Below are positions 56,917 to 64,000 of a stretch of 64,000 bases of DNA, piece after piece (the first letter of the stretch is position 1; each line of letters opens with the position of its first letter). Source of the stretch: Pseudonocardiaceae bacterium YIM PH 21723. Its GTDB lineage: Bacteria > Actinomycetota > Actinomycetes > Mycobacteriales > Pseudonocardiaceae. Under the pieces are notes generated by a model. That model ran no database searches, was not told the origin of the DNA, and worked only from the letters and a program-made list of their open reading frames with translations. The translations under genes were made by a program, and so were the position numbers. The stretch covers positions 1-64,000 of the forward strand of contig QZFT01000026.1 in NCBI GenBank assembly GCA_003600225.1, read 5' to 3'.

Positions 56917-57909
56917 TCAGGAGCCGAAGGCCGCTAGCAACTCGTCACGGCCGTCGGCCCCGGTCTTGCGGTAGATGCTGCGCAGGTGGGAGTTCACCGT
57001 GTGCAGGGAGACCTCGAGCCGCCGGGCGATCTGCTTGGGCGCGGCGCCGGTGCACAGCTCCTCGGTGATCGCGCACTCCCTGCCGGTCATGCCGAACCAC
57101 TCGCCGAACGCCCGCAGCGCGGCGAGGCCCGCCGCCTGGATCACGATGGCCACCTCACCGTCCAACGGCTGACCCTGGACGGTGACCCAGCGCCCGAAGG
57201 AGATCGGCGGGAAGCAGAACAGCGGGGTGGCGCCACCGCGCCGCACGGCCAGGGACATGCCGACGTTGAACGGCTCGGCGGTCCACGGCGGCGGGCCGAA
57301 TCGCCCCGGCGCGGCCAGCAGGTCGATCCACTGCCGCGCCGCCGGAGTGATCGCCTTCGTCCGGTGCCGGCCATCGAGGATGATCACGCCCGCCAGTGGC
57401 GCCGCCGTCGGCGGGGCGAGCGGGTGCGAGGTGACCAGGGTCCGGACCAGCGAGATCAGCAACGGGATCGCCCCGGTCAGCCGCCGGGCGTCGGCCTGCC
57501 GGAACGGACCTGCGCCTTCGGCACGCAACAGCCCGAGCAGCCCCCAGACTCCCCGTGCGTCACGCAGCAGTACCCGCAGCTCGCAGCCCACCCCGTGGGC
57601 CCGGAAGACGGGATAGTCCGCGTCGACCCAAGCGGCGGGCAGTTCGGCGTTCGCCAGCCGGGCCGGACTGCACGGATCCTCGCCGCGGTGATGGCTGAGC
57701 AGCAGTTCCTGGCCGAGCCCGGGTTCGTAGCCGTGCCAGACGCTCAACGCACCGACGTTCAGGCCCTGCGCCGGGTTCGCGCAGTGCAGCCGGAGCGCGT
57801 CGTGGGGCACCAGCGAGCCGAGGAAACGGGACAGCGCCTCGCCCAGCTCGGCCGCCTCGGGACGCTGCGCGATCACCGCGTGCAGCTCCCGGCCGATGCG
57901 GTCCATCAC
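56917..57909 (-). CDS. LuxR-type transcriptional regulator
   Basis: This 330-aa protein has a GAF-like N-terminal part and a C-terminal LuxR HTH (MTGRECAITEELCTGAAPKQIARRLEVSLHTVNSHLRSIYRKTG). No receiver or ATPase domain. Start GTG 57909 or ATG 57906. It lies directly upstream of the beta-helix gene in the same direction (147 bp), and PhoD is divergent. The signal sensed is unknown. Confidence 0.85.
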   Translation of the reverse strand: MMDRIGRELHAVIAQRPEAAELGEALSRFLGSLVPHDALRLHCANPAQGLNVGALSVWHGYEPGLGQELLLSHHRGEDPCSPARLANAELPAAWVDADYPVFRAHGVGCELRVLLRDARGVWGLLGLLRAEGAGPFRQADARRLTGAIPLLISLVRTLVTSHPLAPPTAAPLAGVIILDGRHRTKAITPAARQWIDLLAAPGRFGPPPWTAEPFNVGMSLAVRRGGATPLFCFPPISFGRWVTVQGQPLDGEVAIVIQAAGLAALRAFGEWFGMTGRECAITEELCTGAAPKQIARRLEVSLHTVNSHLRSIYRKTGADGRDELLAAFGS

Positions 57910-58000
57910 CGCCCCAGTATTCGCTATCGAGACCGGCCCGGGTGGTGGTGTTCACCCGGACGGCACCCGCTGGTCGCCCCCACTGCATAGAACTGGGGGT

Positions 58001-59548
58001 ATGGAGAACCGAACGCCCTTCCACCACGATGTGTCCCGGCGCGCCCTGCTCGCCGGTGGGGCCGGTGCCGCGCTGCTGGGGGTCGTCAATCCGGGTACCG
58101 CGGCCGCACTGGTGCGGCCGGACCGGCCGTTGCTCACCCACGGAGTGCAGTCCGGCGACGTCACCTCCACCTCGGGTCTGGTGTGGACCCGCAGTGACCG
58201 GCCCGCCCGCATGATCGTCGAGGTCTCGCCCGACCCGTCCTTCCGGTTCAAGCGCACCGTGGCCGGCCCCTGGCTGACCCCGGACACCGACGGCACGGGC
58301 CAGGTGCGGATCAACGGCCTGCTGCCCGGCAGCCAGGTGCACTACCGGGTGCGCGCCGAGGGAGACCGGGGCGGCAGCGAACCGGTCGTCGGCAGCTTCC
58401 GCACCACGCCGCTGGTGTTCGACCGGCAGGACGTGCGGTTCCTGTGGTCTGGTGACACCGTCGGTCAGGGCTGGGGCAGTAACCCGGACCTGGGCGGCAT
58501 GCGGATCTTCTCCGCGATGGCCGACCGGAACCCGCACTTCTTCGTGCACAGCGGCGACACCGTCTACGCCGACGGCCCGCTGACCGAGACGGTGACGCTG
58601 CCCGACGGCCGGGTTTGGCGCAACGTGGTCACCCCGGAGAAGACCAAGGTCGCCGAGACGCTTGCCGAGTACCGCGGCCAGTACGCCTACAACCTGCTGG
58701 ATGCCAACTATCGCCGGTTCAACTCGCTGGTGCCGCAGTACAACCAGTGGGACGACCACGAGGTCCGCAACAACTGGTACCCGGGGCAGATCCTGACCGA
58801 TGACCGGTACACCGAGAAGAACGTGGACGTGCTGGCCGAGCGCGCCTTCCAGGCGTTCCACGAGTGGGTGCCGCTGGACCCGTGGAAGGCCGAGGACGGC
58901 CGGGTGTACCGCAAGTTCCGCTACGGCAGGCACCTGGAGATCTTCCTGCTGGACATGCGCACCTACCGGGACCGCAACTCACCCGGCGACAAGCCCTACG
59001 AGCGCATCCTCGGCGACAAGCAGGCCCGCTGGCTGGCGAACGAGGTCGCCGACTCCAGCGCCACCTGGAAGATCATCGCCTCGGACATGCCGCTCGGCGT
59101 GGTGGTCCCGGATGGCAAGGACATCGAGGCGGTCGCCAACGGCAAGCCCGGCGTGCCCACCGGCCGCGAGGCGGAGATCGCCTGGGTGCTGGACCAGTGG
59201 AACCGGCGCGGCGTGCGCAACACCGTGTGGCTGACCGCGGACGTGCACTACTCGGCGGCGCACCACTACGACCCCAGTCGCGCGGCGGTGCAGAACTTCC
59301 ACCCGTTCTGGGAGTTCGTCTCCGGCCCGCTCAACGCCGGCGCCTTCGGCCCCAACGCCCTGGATTCGACCTTCGGCCCGAAGGTGGAGTTCGTGCACGC
59401 GCCGCCGGCGCCGAACTCGTCGCCACTGGACGGCTTCCAGCACTTCGGCGAGATCGACGTGCGTGGCGCCACCGGTGAACTGACGGTCAACCTGCGCAAC
59501 GCCGCCGGTGTATCGCTGTGGAACCGGACGCTGAAGCCCGAGCGGTAA
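58001..59548 (+). CDS. PhoD-like alkaline phosphatase/phosphodiesterase, Tat-exported
   Basis: This 515-aa protein has a Tat signal (DVSRRALLAGGAGAALLGVV) and an N-terminal Fn3-like domain (THGVQSGDVTSTSGLVWTRS). Catalytic motifs are FLWSGDTVGQG, FFVHSGDTVYADGP, QYNQWDDHEVRNNW and VWLTADVHYSAA. PhoD enzymes are extracellular Ca2+/Fe3+ phosphodiesterases that release phosphate or turn over teichoic acids. I start it at ATG 58001 because the Tat signal begins shortly after. No Pho box is evident. Confidence 0.92.
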   Translation: MENRTPFHHDVSRRALLAGGAGAALLGVVNPGTAAALVRPDRPLLTHGVQSGDVTSTSGLVWTRSDRPARMIVEVSPDPSFRFKRTVAGPWLTPDTDGTGQVRINGLLPGSQVHYRVRAEGDRGGSEPVVGSFRTTPLVFDRQDVRFLWSGDTVGQGWGSNPDLGGMRIFSAMADRNPHFFVHSGDTVYADGPLTETVTLPDGRVWRNVVTPEKTKVAETLAEYRGQYAYNLLDANYRRFNSLVPQYNQWDDHEVRNNWYPGQILTDDRYTEKNVDVLAERAFQAFHEWVPLDPWKAEDGRVYRKFRYGRHLEIFLLDMRTYRDRNSPGDKPYERILGDKQARWLANEVADSSATWKIIASDMPLGVVVPDGKDIEAVANGKPGVPTGREAEIAWVLDQWNRRGVRNTVWLTADVHYSAAHHYDPSRAAVQNFHPFWEFVSGPLNAGAFGPNALDSTFGPKVEFVHAPPAPNSSPLDGFQHFGEIDVRGATGELTVNLRNAAGVSLWNRTLKPER

Positions 59549-59589
59549 ATCGGTTGCCGGGGATCTCTGGTCGCGGCACTGTCGGAGGA

Positions 59590-59973
59590 ATGCCGCGACT
59601 GGAGATCCACGAAATCACTGTTAACGCGCATGACCCGATGTTGCTGGCCCGGTTCTGGGCTTCGTTGCTGGATCGGGAGATCGGGCCTGGGGACATGCCG
59701 CAGCACGACTCGGTTCTTGTTCTGCCTTCGGACGGGCAACCTGGATTGTTGTTCTTGCGGGTTCCCTCGGGGAAGTCTGCCGCTAATCGGATCCACTTTG
59801 ATGTGTGGCCGGTGGGGGAGTTGCGGGAGTGGGGGGTGGCTCGGGCCGTCTCTTTGGGGGCGACTCTTGTTGAGGATCACCGGAAGCCTGACGGGAAGGG
59901 GTGGGTGGTTTTTGCGGATCCGGAGGGGAATGAGTTTTGTGTGGGGCGGTCTGCGGGGGAGCGCCGCGGTTAG
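59590..59973 (+). CDS. VOC family protein with atypical codon use
   Basis: This 127-aa glyoxalase-like protein (LEIHEITVNAHDPMLLARFWASLLDREIG...NRIHFDVWP...WVVFADPEGNEFCVG) is intact. From about codon 30 it uses many T- and G-ending codons (GTT, TCT, TTT, TTG, GGG), unlike every neighbour, and the skew continues into the non-coding 59974-60091. Recent transfer or an unusual mutational region are possible. Confidence 0.82.
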   Translation: MPRLEIHEITVNAHDPMLLARFWASLLDREIGPGDMPQHDSVLVLPSDGQPGLLFLRVPSGKSAANRIHFDVWPVGELREWGVARAVSLGATLVEDHRKPDGKGWVVFADPEGNEFCVGRSAGERRG

Positions 59974-60091
59974 GGGCTTCTGGGTGTTGTCGAAGGATGG
60001 CTTTGGAGGGGGAGACGGGTTTCGGGTTTGGTCTTTCCTGCCTTCGTGTTGGGTGGGGGCACGCCAGTCTTTCCTTTTGGGTCTCTAGGTT

Positions 60092-60146
60092 CCGAAGTTG
60101 ACGATGTTCGCGGCGAGGAACGAGCCCCGAACATCGTCAACTTCGG
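60092..60146. repeat. Dispersed hairpin element, copy 2
   Basis: Perfect 19-bp arms (60092-60110 and 60128-60146) with a 17-nt loop. The arms share CCGAAGTTGACGA with the hairpin at 41978-42026. It lies upstream of the HNH gene. The rest of 59974-60233 has no gene. Confidence 0.7.
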
Positions 60147-60233
60147 GGCACTTGATGGGCCCTTCGCTGGGAGCGAACCAGCATCACCCGATAGGGATTG
60201 GCTAACGATCTTCACCGTCGGCATGATGAACAT

Positions 60234-61403
60234 ATGGGCGAAAACCTCCTTCTGAGCATCGCGGACACCCTGTCCGTCGATCCGCGATCGCTCACGCCCA
60301 TCCAGCTTCACGCCCGCGAAGAAGCCCTCTACCAAGCCAAGACCATCATCGAAGCCGCGCTGATCGACACCATCGGCGTGATGGACTCACGCGGCACCAC
60401 GGAGACCACCGAAGTGCTGCCGACCCGGCAGTGGTTGCGGGCTCGTCACCGCACCAGCTGGCGCGAAGCCAAAGACCTCGTCGCCCTGAGCCACGCCCTG
60501 AAAGTACTGCCGCTCACCGACAAACTCTTCAAAGCCGGAGAGATCACCCTGGCCCATGTCCAGGTCATCGCGCGTGGTTTGAATCGGACCACCAGCGTGA
60601 CCCGCGCCGGATTCCTGGACGCCGAACACATCTACTCCGAACTAGCCCGCGTCGAGACACCGGAAAAGGTGGAATGGGCGATCCGCTACCTGCTCGCACA
60701 GCTGGATCCCGATGCCGAGGATGAGAAGGCCCTCGACCGGTATGAGAAGCGGGGCTTGGACTTCTTCGAGTCCGATGGGTTCATGCAGTTGCGCGGTTGT
60801 CTGGATTCGAGCACCGGCGCGAAGGTGAAGGCGGCGATCGACGCGGTGATAAAGCCACCGGCAGCCGATGACCAGCGGACCGCCTCCCAGCGGCGGGCCG
60901 ACGCATTGGGTGAGGTGTGTGATCGGGCCTTGCGCGGTGACTCGCTGCCCTCCAGTGGTGGTCAGCGGGCGCAGGTCAACATCACCTGCACCCTCTCGGA
61001 GCTGATGAACGCCGGTGCCCTCACCGGACAAGCGGTGATCGACGGAGTCGGGGTTATCGACCCGGAGACCCTGCGGCGGATCGCGTGCGACTGCAACGTC
61101 TCCCGGATCCTGCTCGGCCCCAGAGGCGAAGTCCTCGATGTCGGGCGGTCGACCCGAGTCGCACCTGTGGCGCTGCGGAGAGCACTGAGCTTGCGGGACG
61201 AGCACTGCTCCTGGGACGGCTGCGAAGCGCCCGCGCGATATTGCGATGTGCACCATGTGGAGGTGCACTGGGCACACGGTGGCGAGACCAACCTGAAGAA
61301 CTGCGGGCTGTATTGCGGCCACCACCACACCGCGATCCACACCTACGACACGGTGACCGTGCGAAGACCGGACGGTGGGTTCCTCACCCGGCTGCGCAAC
61401 TGA
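60234..61403 (+). CDS. DUF222/HNH endonuclease-domain protein (13E12 repeat type)
   Basis: This 389-aa protein has an N-terminal helical DUF222 region (LSHALKVLPLTDKLFKAGEITLAHVQVIARGLNR) and a C-terminal HNH nuclease domain (CSWDGCEAPARYCDVHHVEVHWAHGGETNLKNCGLYCGHHHTAIH, Cys pairs and His-Asn-His). This family is multicopy in actinomycetes (13E12 repeats of mycobacteria) and may be a mobile or domesticated nuclease. CATGAT 6 nt before ATG 60234 suggests a leaderless mRNA. A dispersed hairpin lies upstream. Confidence 0.88.
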   Translation: MGENLLLSIADTLSVDPRSLTPIQLHAREEALYQAKTIIEAALIDTIGVMDSRGTTETTEVLPTRQWLRARHRTSWREAKDLVALSHALKVLPLTDKLFKAGEITLAHVQVIARGLNRTTSVTRAGFLDAEHIYSELARVETPEKVEWAIRYLLAQLDPDAEDEKALDRYEKRGLDFFESDGFMQLRGCLDSSTGAKVKAAIDAVIKPPAADDQRTASQRRADALGEVCDRALRGDSLPSSGGQRAQVNITCTLSELMNAGALTGQAVIDGVGVIDPETLRRIACDCNVSRILLGPRGEVLDVGRSTRVAPVALRRALSLRDEHCSWDGCEAPARYCDVHHVEVHWAHGGETNLKNCGLYCGHHHTAIHTYDTVTVRRPDGGFLTRLRN

Positions 61404-61446
61404 GATCACCCGGCGAGGTCTCCGGAGACGAATTAGCGTCGCCGGC

Positions 61447-62022
61447 ATGCAGCGACGACAGTTCCTGACCGGTGCCCTGCTCACGGCTGCGGGGGCACTC
61501 GCCGCTGCGCCCGCCCGGGCGGCGGCGGACGGACCGTGGTTCGACCTGAAACCGGCGACCGACGACAGCGTGTTCCGCACCGCCTCCTACGTGCGGCCCA
61601 TGGTCATGCGGCTGGCCGCCAGCGCGGACGAGGTGTGGGCGGGGTTGGTCGCGGACCGGCCGCTGGCCTGGTGCACCGCGCTGGACGGGCACTACACCTC
61701 GGCCCGGCCGTTCGGGGTCGGGACCACCCGGTTCGTCACGGTGGACCGGGTGCTGCACCTGCGGGAGCGCTTCTTCCTGTGGAACGAGGCCGAGCGCAGG
61801 CACGCGTTCACCGTGCTGCAGACCAATCTGCCGCTGTTCAGCGAGTTCGCCGAGGACTATCGGGTGGAGCCGATCGACGGTGGCTGCCGGTTCAGCTGGA
61901 CGATCGCGTTCAGTCCGAACAAGGCGACCGCGCCGGTACTGCCCGCGGTGTTTCCGATCATGAGCAAGACCCTGATGGACGGCCTGGTGCGGGACACCGA
62001 GCGGCACTTCGGCACCATCTAG
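61447..62022 (+). CDS. Tat-exported SRPBCC (START-fold) protein
   Basis: This 191-aa protein has a Tat signal (MQRRQFLTGALLTAAGALAA, cleavage near ARAAAD) then a SRPBCC domain (YVRPMVMRLAASADEVWAGLVADRPLAWCTAL...FSWTIAFSPNK...MSKTLMDGLVRDTERHF). Exported members of this mostly cytoplasmic fold are uncommon; it may carry a hydrophobic ligand outside the membrane. TAGCGT 7 nt before ATG (leaderless). Ends 4 nt into the convergent gene. Confidence 0.75.
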   Translation: MQRRQFLTGALLTAAGALAAAPARAAADGPWFDLKPATDDSVFRTASYVRPMVMRLAASADEVWAGLVADRPLAWCTALDGHYTSARPFGVGTTRFVTVDRVLHLRERFFLWNEAERRHAFTVLQTNLPLFSEFAEDYRVEPIDGGCRFSWTIAFSPNKATAPVLPAVFPIMSKTLMDGLVRDTERHFGTI

Positions 62023-62525
62023 TCCATCTGCGGCAGGGAACGCCACTTCGGGCCGGAACCGCTGTGCCACTGGTGCAACAGCTCCGTGGCGTGGTGGAAC
62101 TCGCTCGCCGAGAGCACCACGCCGTCGCGCTCGCCGACCAGCCGGAGCAGGCCGTGCCCGGACTCGACCAAGCCCTCGGAGCGGGTGTCGACCCGCTCGC
62201 CGGTCGTGGTGCGTAACCAGATCCGCTGCGACTTCTGCCCCCACGCGGTGTCCGGGCGGATCTCGATGAGCACCACCTGGTCCCGGCCCAGGGTCCGGGT
62301 CTTCCACAGGTGACGGACCCGGACCTTCTCCTTGCTCAGGAAGGTGCCGCAGCGGATGTTGCGGGCGATCAACAGCGCGATCGCCACGAAGATCAGCGTC
62401 CACCAGAGCGAGGCGTCCCCGATCGCCCACACGATCAGAATGACGATGAGCAGCAACACAAACTGGATCGCAGCCCATGCCAGGAACAGTAGGGATCGGG
62501 GCTCCAGCCGACGCCAGCGAGTCAT
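62019..62525 (-). CDS. Small membrane protein with PH-like domain
   Basis: This 168-aa protein has two N-terminal TM helices (LLFLAWAAIQFVLLLIVILI and LWWTLIFVAIALLIA) and a soluble beta-rich C-terminus (VRVRHLWKTRTLGRDQVVLIEI...QRIWLRTTTGER) like bacterial PH domains. Function unknown. Confidence 0.7.
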   Translation of the reverse strand: MTRWRRLEPRSLLFLAWAAIQFVLLLIVILIVWAIGDASLWWTLIFVAIALLIARNIRCGTFLSKEKVRVRHLWKTRTLGRDQVVLIEIRPDTAWGQKSQRIWLRTTTGERVDTRSEGLVESGHGLLRLVGERDGVVLSASEFHHATELLHQWHSGSGPKWRSLPQMD

Positions 62526-62577
62526 ACCCGCATGATCGGCGATCTTCTCACGCCTCGGTTAGGCCATTCGGCCGAAC

Positions 62578-63675
62578 TCAGTACAGGGTGCCGAGAACGG
62601 ACTTGTCGAAGGCGACGGTCTCGTCCAGCTTGTCGGCGATGGCCTTCGCCGCCCAGTCCGGGTTGGACAGCAGCGCCCGGCCCACGGCGATGATGTCGAA
62701 CTCGTCCCGCTCCAGCCGGTCCAGCAACTGCTCGACGCCGGTGGTCTGCGCCGGGCCACCCATGGGCGCGGCGCGGCCGGCGAATTCCTGGTCCAGGCCG
62801 ACGGATCCCACCGAGATGGCCGGCTTGCCGGTGATCTTCTTGACCCAGCCGGCCAGGTTCAGGTCGCTGCCGTCGAACTCGGGCAGCCAGTAACGGCGGG
62901 TGGAGGCGTGGAAGGCGTCGACGCCGGCGTCCGCGAGGGGAGTCAGCAGCTGCTCCAGCTCACCGGGGGTCGGCGCGAGCTTGGCGTCGTAGTGGCCGGA
63001 CTTCCACTGGGAGAAGCGCAGCACGATGGGGAAGTCCGCGGACACCTCGGCGCGGACCGCCTTGACGAGCTCGATGACGAACCGGGCACGGGCCTGGAGT
63101 GAGCCGCCGTAGCCGTCGGCCCGCTGGTTGGTGCCGTCCCACAGGAAGCTGTCGAGCAGGTAGCCGTGCGCGCCGTGCAGCTCGGCGCCGTCGAAGCCCA
63201 GTCGCTCGGCGTTGGCTGCAGCCTGGGCGAAGGCGGCGATGATCGCGTCGATGTCCTGCTGGGTCATCGGCTCGCCGATCTTCTCCCCATCCAGGTTCAA
63301 TCCGGACGGGGTGTCGGCCTGCGGGTCGGTCTCGGTGCGCGCCGGGCCGGTGTGCCACAGCTGCGGGATGATCTTGCCGCCCGCGGCGTGCACGCGCTCG
63401 ACGACCTTCGCCCAGCCGGCGAGGGCCTCGTCTCCGTGGAAGTGCGGCACCCGGGAGTAGGCGCTCGCGGCGTCCCGGTCGACGTAGGTGCCCTCGGTGA
63501 TGATCAGGCCGACCTGGCCCTGCGCGCGGCGCTCGTAGTAGGCGGCGACATCCTCGCCGGGAATGCCGTCGGGGGAGAACCGGCGGGTCATCGGCGCCAT
63601 GGCGATGCGGTTGGGCACCGTGAGCCGCCCGATGCTGAACGGGCGGTCCAAGACCTGCTGGATCCTCGACGTCAT
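62578..63675 (-). CDS. Old Yellow Enzyme family NADH:flavin oxidoreductase / ene-reductase
   Basis: This 365-aa FMN TIM barrel has NRIAMAPMTRRFS, GLIITEGTYVDRD, IPQLWHTGPA (Trp/His substrate loop), FDGAELHGAHGYLLDSFLWDGTNQRADGYGGS, LRFSQWK and DIIAVGRALLSNPDW. It reduces alkenes activated by carbonyl or nitro groups, typically for detoxification (NemA-like). SD AGGAG precedes ATG 63675. The divergent TetR is its likely regulator. Confidence 0.93.
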   Translation of the reverse strand: MTSRIQQVLDRPFSIGRLTVPNRIAMAPMTRRFSPDGIPGEDVAAYYERRAQGQVGLIITEGTYVDRDAASAYSRVPHFHGDEALAGWAKVVERVHAAGGKIIPQLWHTGPARTETDPQADTPSGLNLDGEKIGEPMTQQDIDAIIAAFAQAAANAERLGFDGAELHGAHGYLLDSFLWDGTNQRADGYGGSLQARARFVIELVKAVRAEVSADFPIVLRFSQWKSGHYDAKLAPTPGELEQLLTPLADAGVDAFHASTRRYWLPEFDGSDLNLAGWVKKITGKPAISVGSVGLDQEFAGRAAPMGGPAQTTGVEQLLDRLERDEFDIIAVGRALLSNPDWAAKAIADKLDETVAFDKSVLGTLY

Positions 63676-63697
63676 GCCAGACTCCTAAATCTGTAAC

Positions 63698-63720
63698 GGG
63701 CGTTATGTGCCTCAACGCCC
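63698..63720. promoter_or_regulatory. Inverted repeat in the OYE promoter region
   Basis: GGGCGTT-N9-AACGCCC is perfect and lies 23 nt upstream of the OYE start; a candidate site for the divergent TetR. Confidence 0.5.
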
Positions 63721-63783
63721 ATTTAACGTGCCCCGATTCCCAGAACTCGACGAATGGCGACCCAGCTCACGCCGGAACCTTGC

Positions 63784-63806
63784 TGAAGCTATGAATCAGT
63801 GCTTCA
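63784..63806. promoter_or_regulatory. Inverted repeat before tetR
   Basis: TGAAGC-N11-GCTTCA is perfect and ends 9 nt before the TetR ATG. It differs from the repeat near the OYE start, so the two may have different binders. Confidence 0.4.
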
Positions 63807-63814
63807 CTTCTTGC

Positions 63815-64000
63815 ATGGTGTACCGCAGGACCGAGGCCATCCAGCAACGCCTGGACGCCCAGCGCGAGACCGTGCTGGACGCCGCCGAACGACTGCTGTC
63901 CGAACAGGGCTACGCCGGCTGCACCATGGCCGCGGTCGCCGCGAAGGCGGGTGTGGCCACCGGCACCGTCTACAAGCACTTCGCCACCAAGTCCGAGCTG
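63815..64000 (+). CDS. TetR family regulator (partial, cut by window edge)
   Basis: 62 codons are visible: MVYRRTEAIQQRLDAQRETV, then LDAAERLLSEQGYAGCTMAAVAAKAGVATGTVYKHFATKSEL, a complete TetR HTH (about 20-62). The ligand domain is beyond the edge. It is divergent from the ene-reductase gene, the usual layout for a NemR-like repressor of an Old Yellow Enzyme. Confidence 0.85.
   Translation, partial: MVYRRTEAIQQRLDAQRETVLDAAERLLSEQGYAGCTMAAVAAKAGVATGTVYKHFATKSEL

Noticed and set aside
56839-56973. Small plus-strand ORF starting MPELTAAQLRAMYSALLV
   Set aside because: Good codon bias for about 30 residues, but a poorly spaced SD and its 3' half is antisense to the LuxR gene; not enough support to list as a gene.
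1-64000. tRNA or rRNA genes, CRISPR arrays, complete prophage, large biosynthetic cluster
   Set aside because: No cloverleaf-like or T-loop consensus sequences, regular spaced repeats, phage structural genes or modular synthases were seen by reading; the terpene synthase stands alone.

Overview
The window is high-GC (about 70%) DNA from an actinomycete. Three things point there: mshC (mycothiol biosynthesis), the DUF3090 / SCO1664-like / PAC2 / metH neighbourhood typical of Actinomycetota, and many genes whose -10-like hexamer lies only 6-7 nt before the start codon (probable leaderless mRNAs). A Pseudonocardiales-type host is my guess, not proven. I see no rRNA, tRNA or CRISPR array.

1-10.9 kb: the outer end of an IS3-type element, then a leader ORF with hairpins feeding an operon of ABC-F protein, methyltransferase and PPOX flavoprotein. 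Next come a methyltransferase, a LysR regulator divergent from a virginiamycin B lyase (vgb) with its catalytic residues intact, an FAD monooxygenase, an MFS exporter, and an aminotransferase divergent from a second LysR. ABC-F plus Vgb, a monooxygenase and an exporter look like a drug-resistance/detoxification zone. 10.9-15.7 kb: ASCH protein, DUF4097 protein, a MarR/YceI pair sharing TTGAA-N2-TTCAA boxes, and an MBL-SDR pair divergent from a TetR with a double operator.

15.7-21.5 kb: F420-type oxidoreductase, a MarR regulator, a cofactor-free 2,4-dioxygenase of the HOD/AqdC type, and a divergent operon of MHS transporter, PF04909 decarboxylase-like amidohydrolase and a Tat lipoprotein MBL hydrolase. 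The MarR promoter and the dioxygenase/transporter intergenic region share a palindrome core. I consider this the best candidate for an undescribed catabolic or quorum-signal-degrading locus. 21.5-22.2 kb is a lower-GC patch of inverted repeats and a decayed alpha/beta hydrolase. 22.2-31 kb: a small secreted protein, a KfrA-like coiled-coil protein, an epoxide hydrolase divergent from a CGNR regulator across twin palindromes, an operon of four SRPBCC paralogues (the first fused to an ArsR domain), a membrane coiled-coil protein and an S9 peptidase.

31-47.4 kb: conserved core (DUF3090, SCO1664-like, mshC, PAC2, metH, HAD) interrupted by accessory genes: MBL, nat-araC-VOC operon, RidA, a cis-CaaD-like tautomerase coupled to an epoxide hydrolase, DAO oxidase, DUF4126 and a divergent terpene synthase. 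47.4-64 kb: agmatine deiminase-like protein, a DUF6247/RelE-like toxin-antitoxin pair, three-gene transhydrogenase operon, VKOR, an AlkZ-type protein with a QxQ motif, GNAT, a beta-helix membrane protein next to a LuxR regulator, PhoD phosphatase, a VOC gene with atypical codon use, a DUF222/HNH protein, an exported SRPBCC protein, and an Old Yellow Enzyme divergent from a TetR cut by the window edge.
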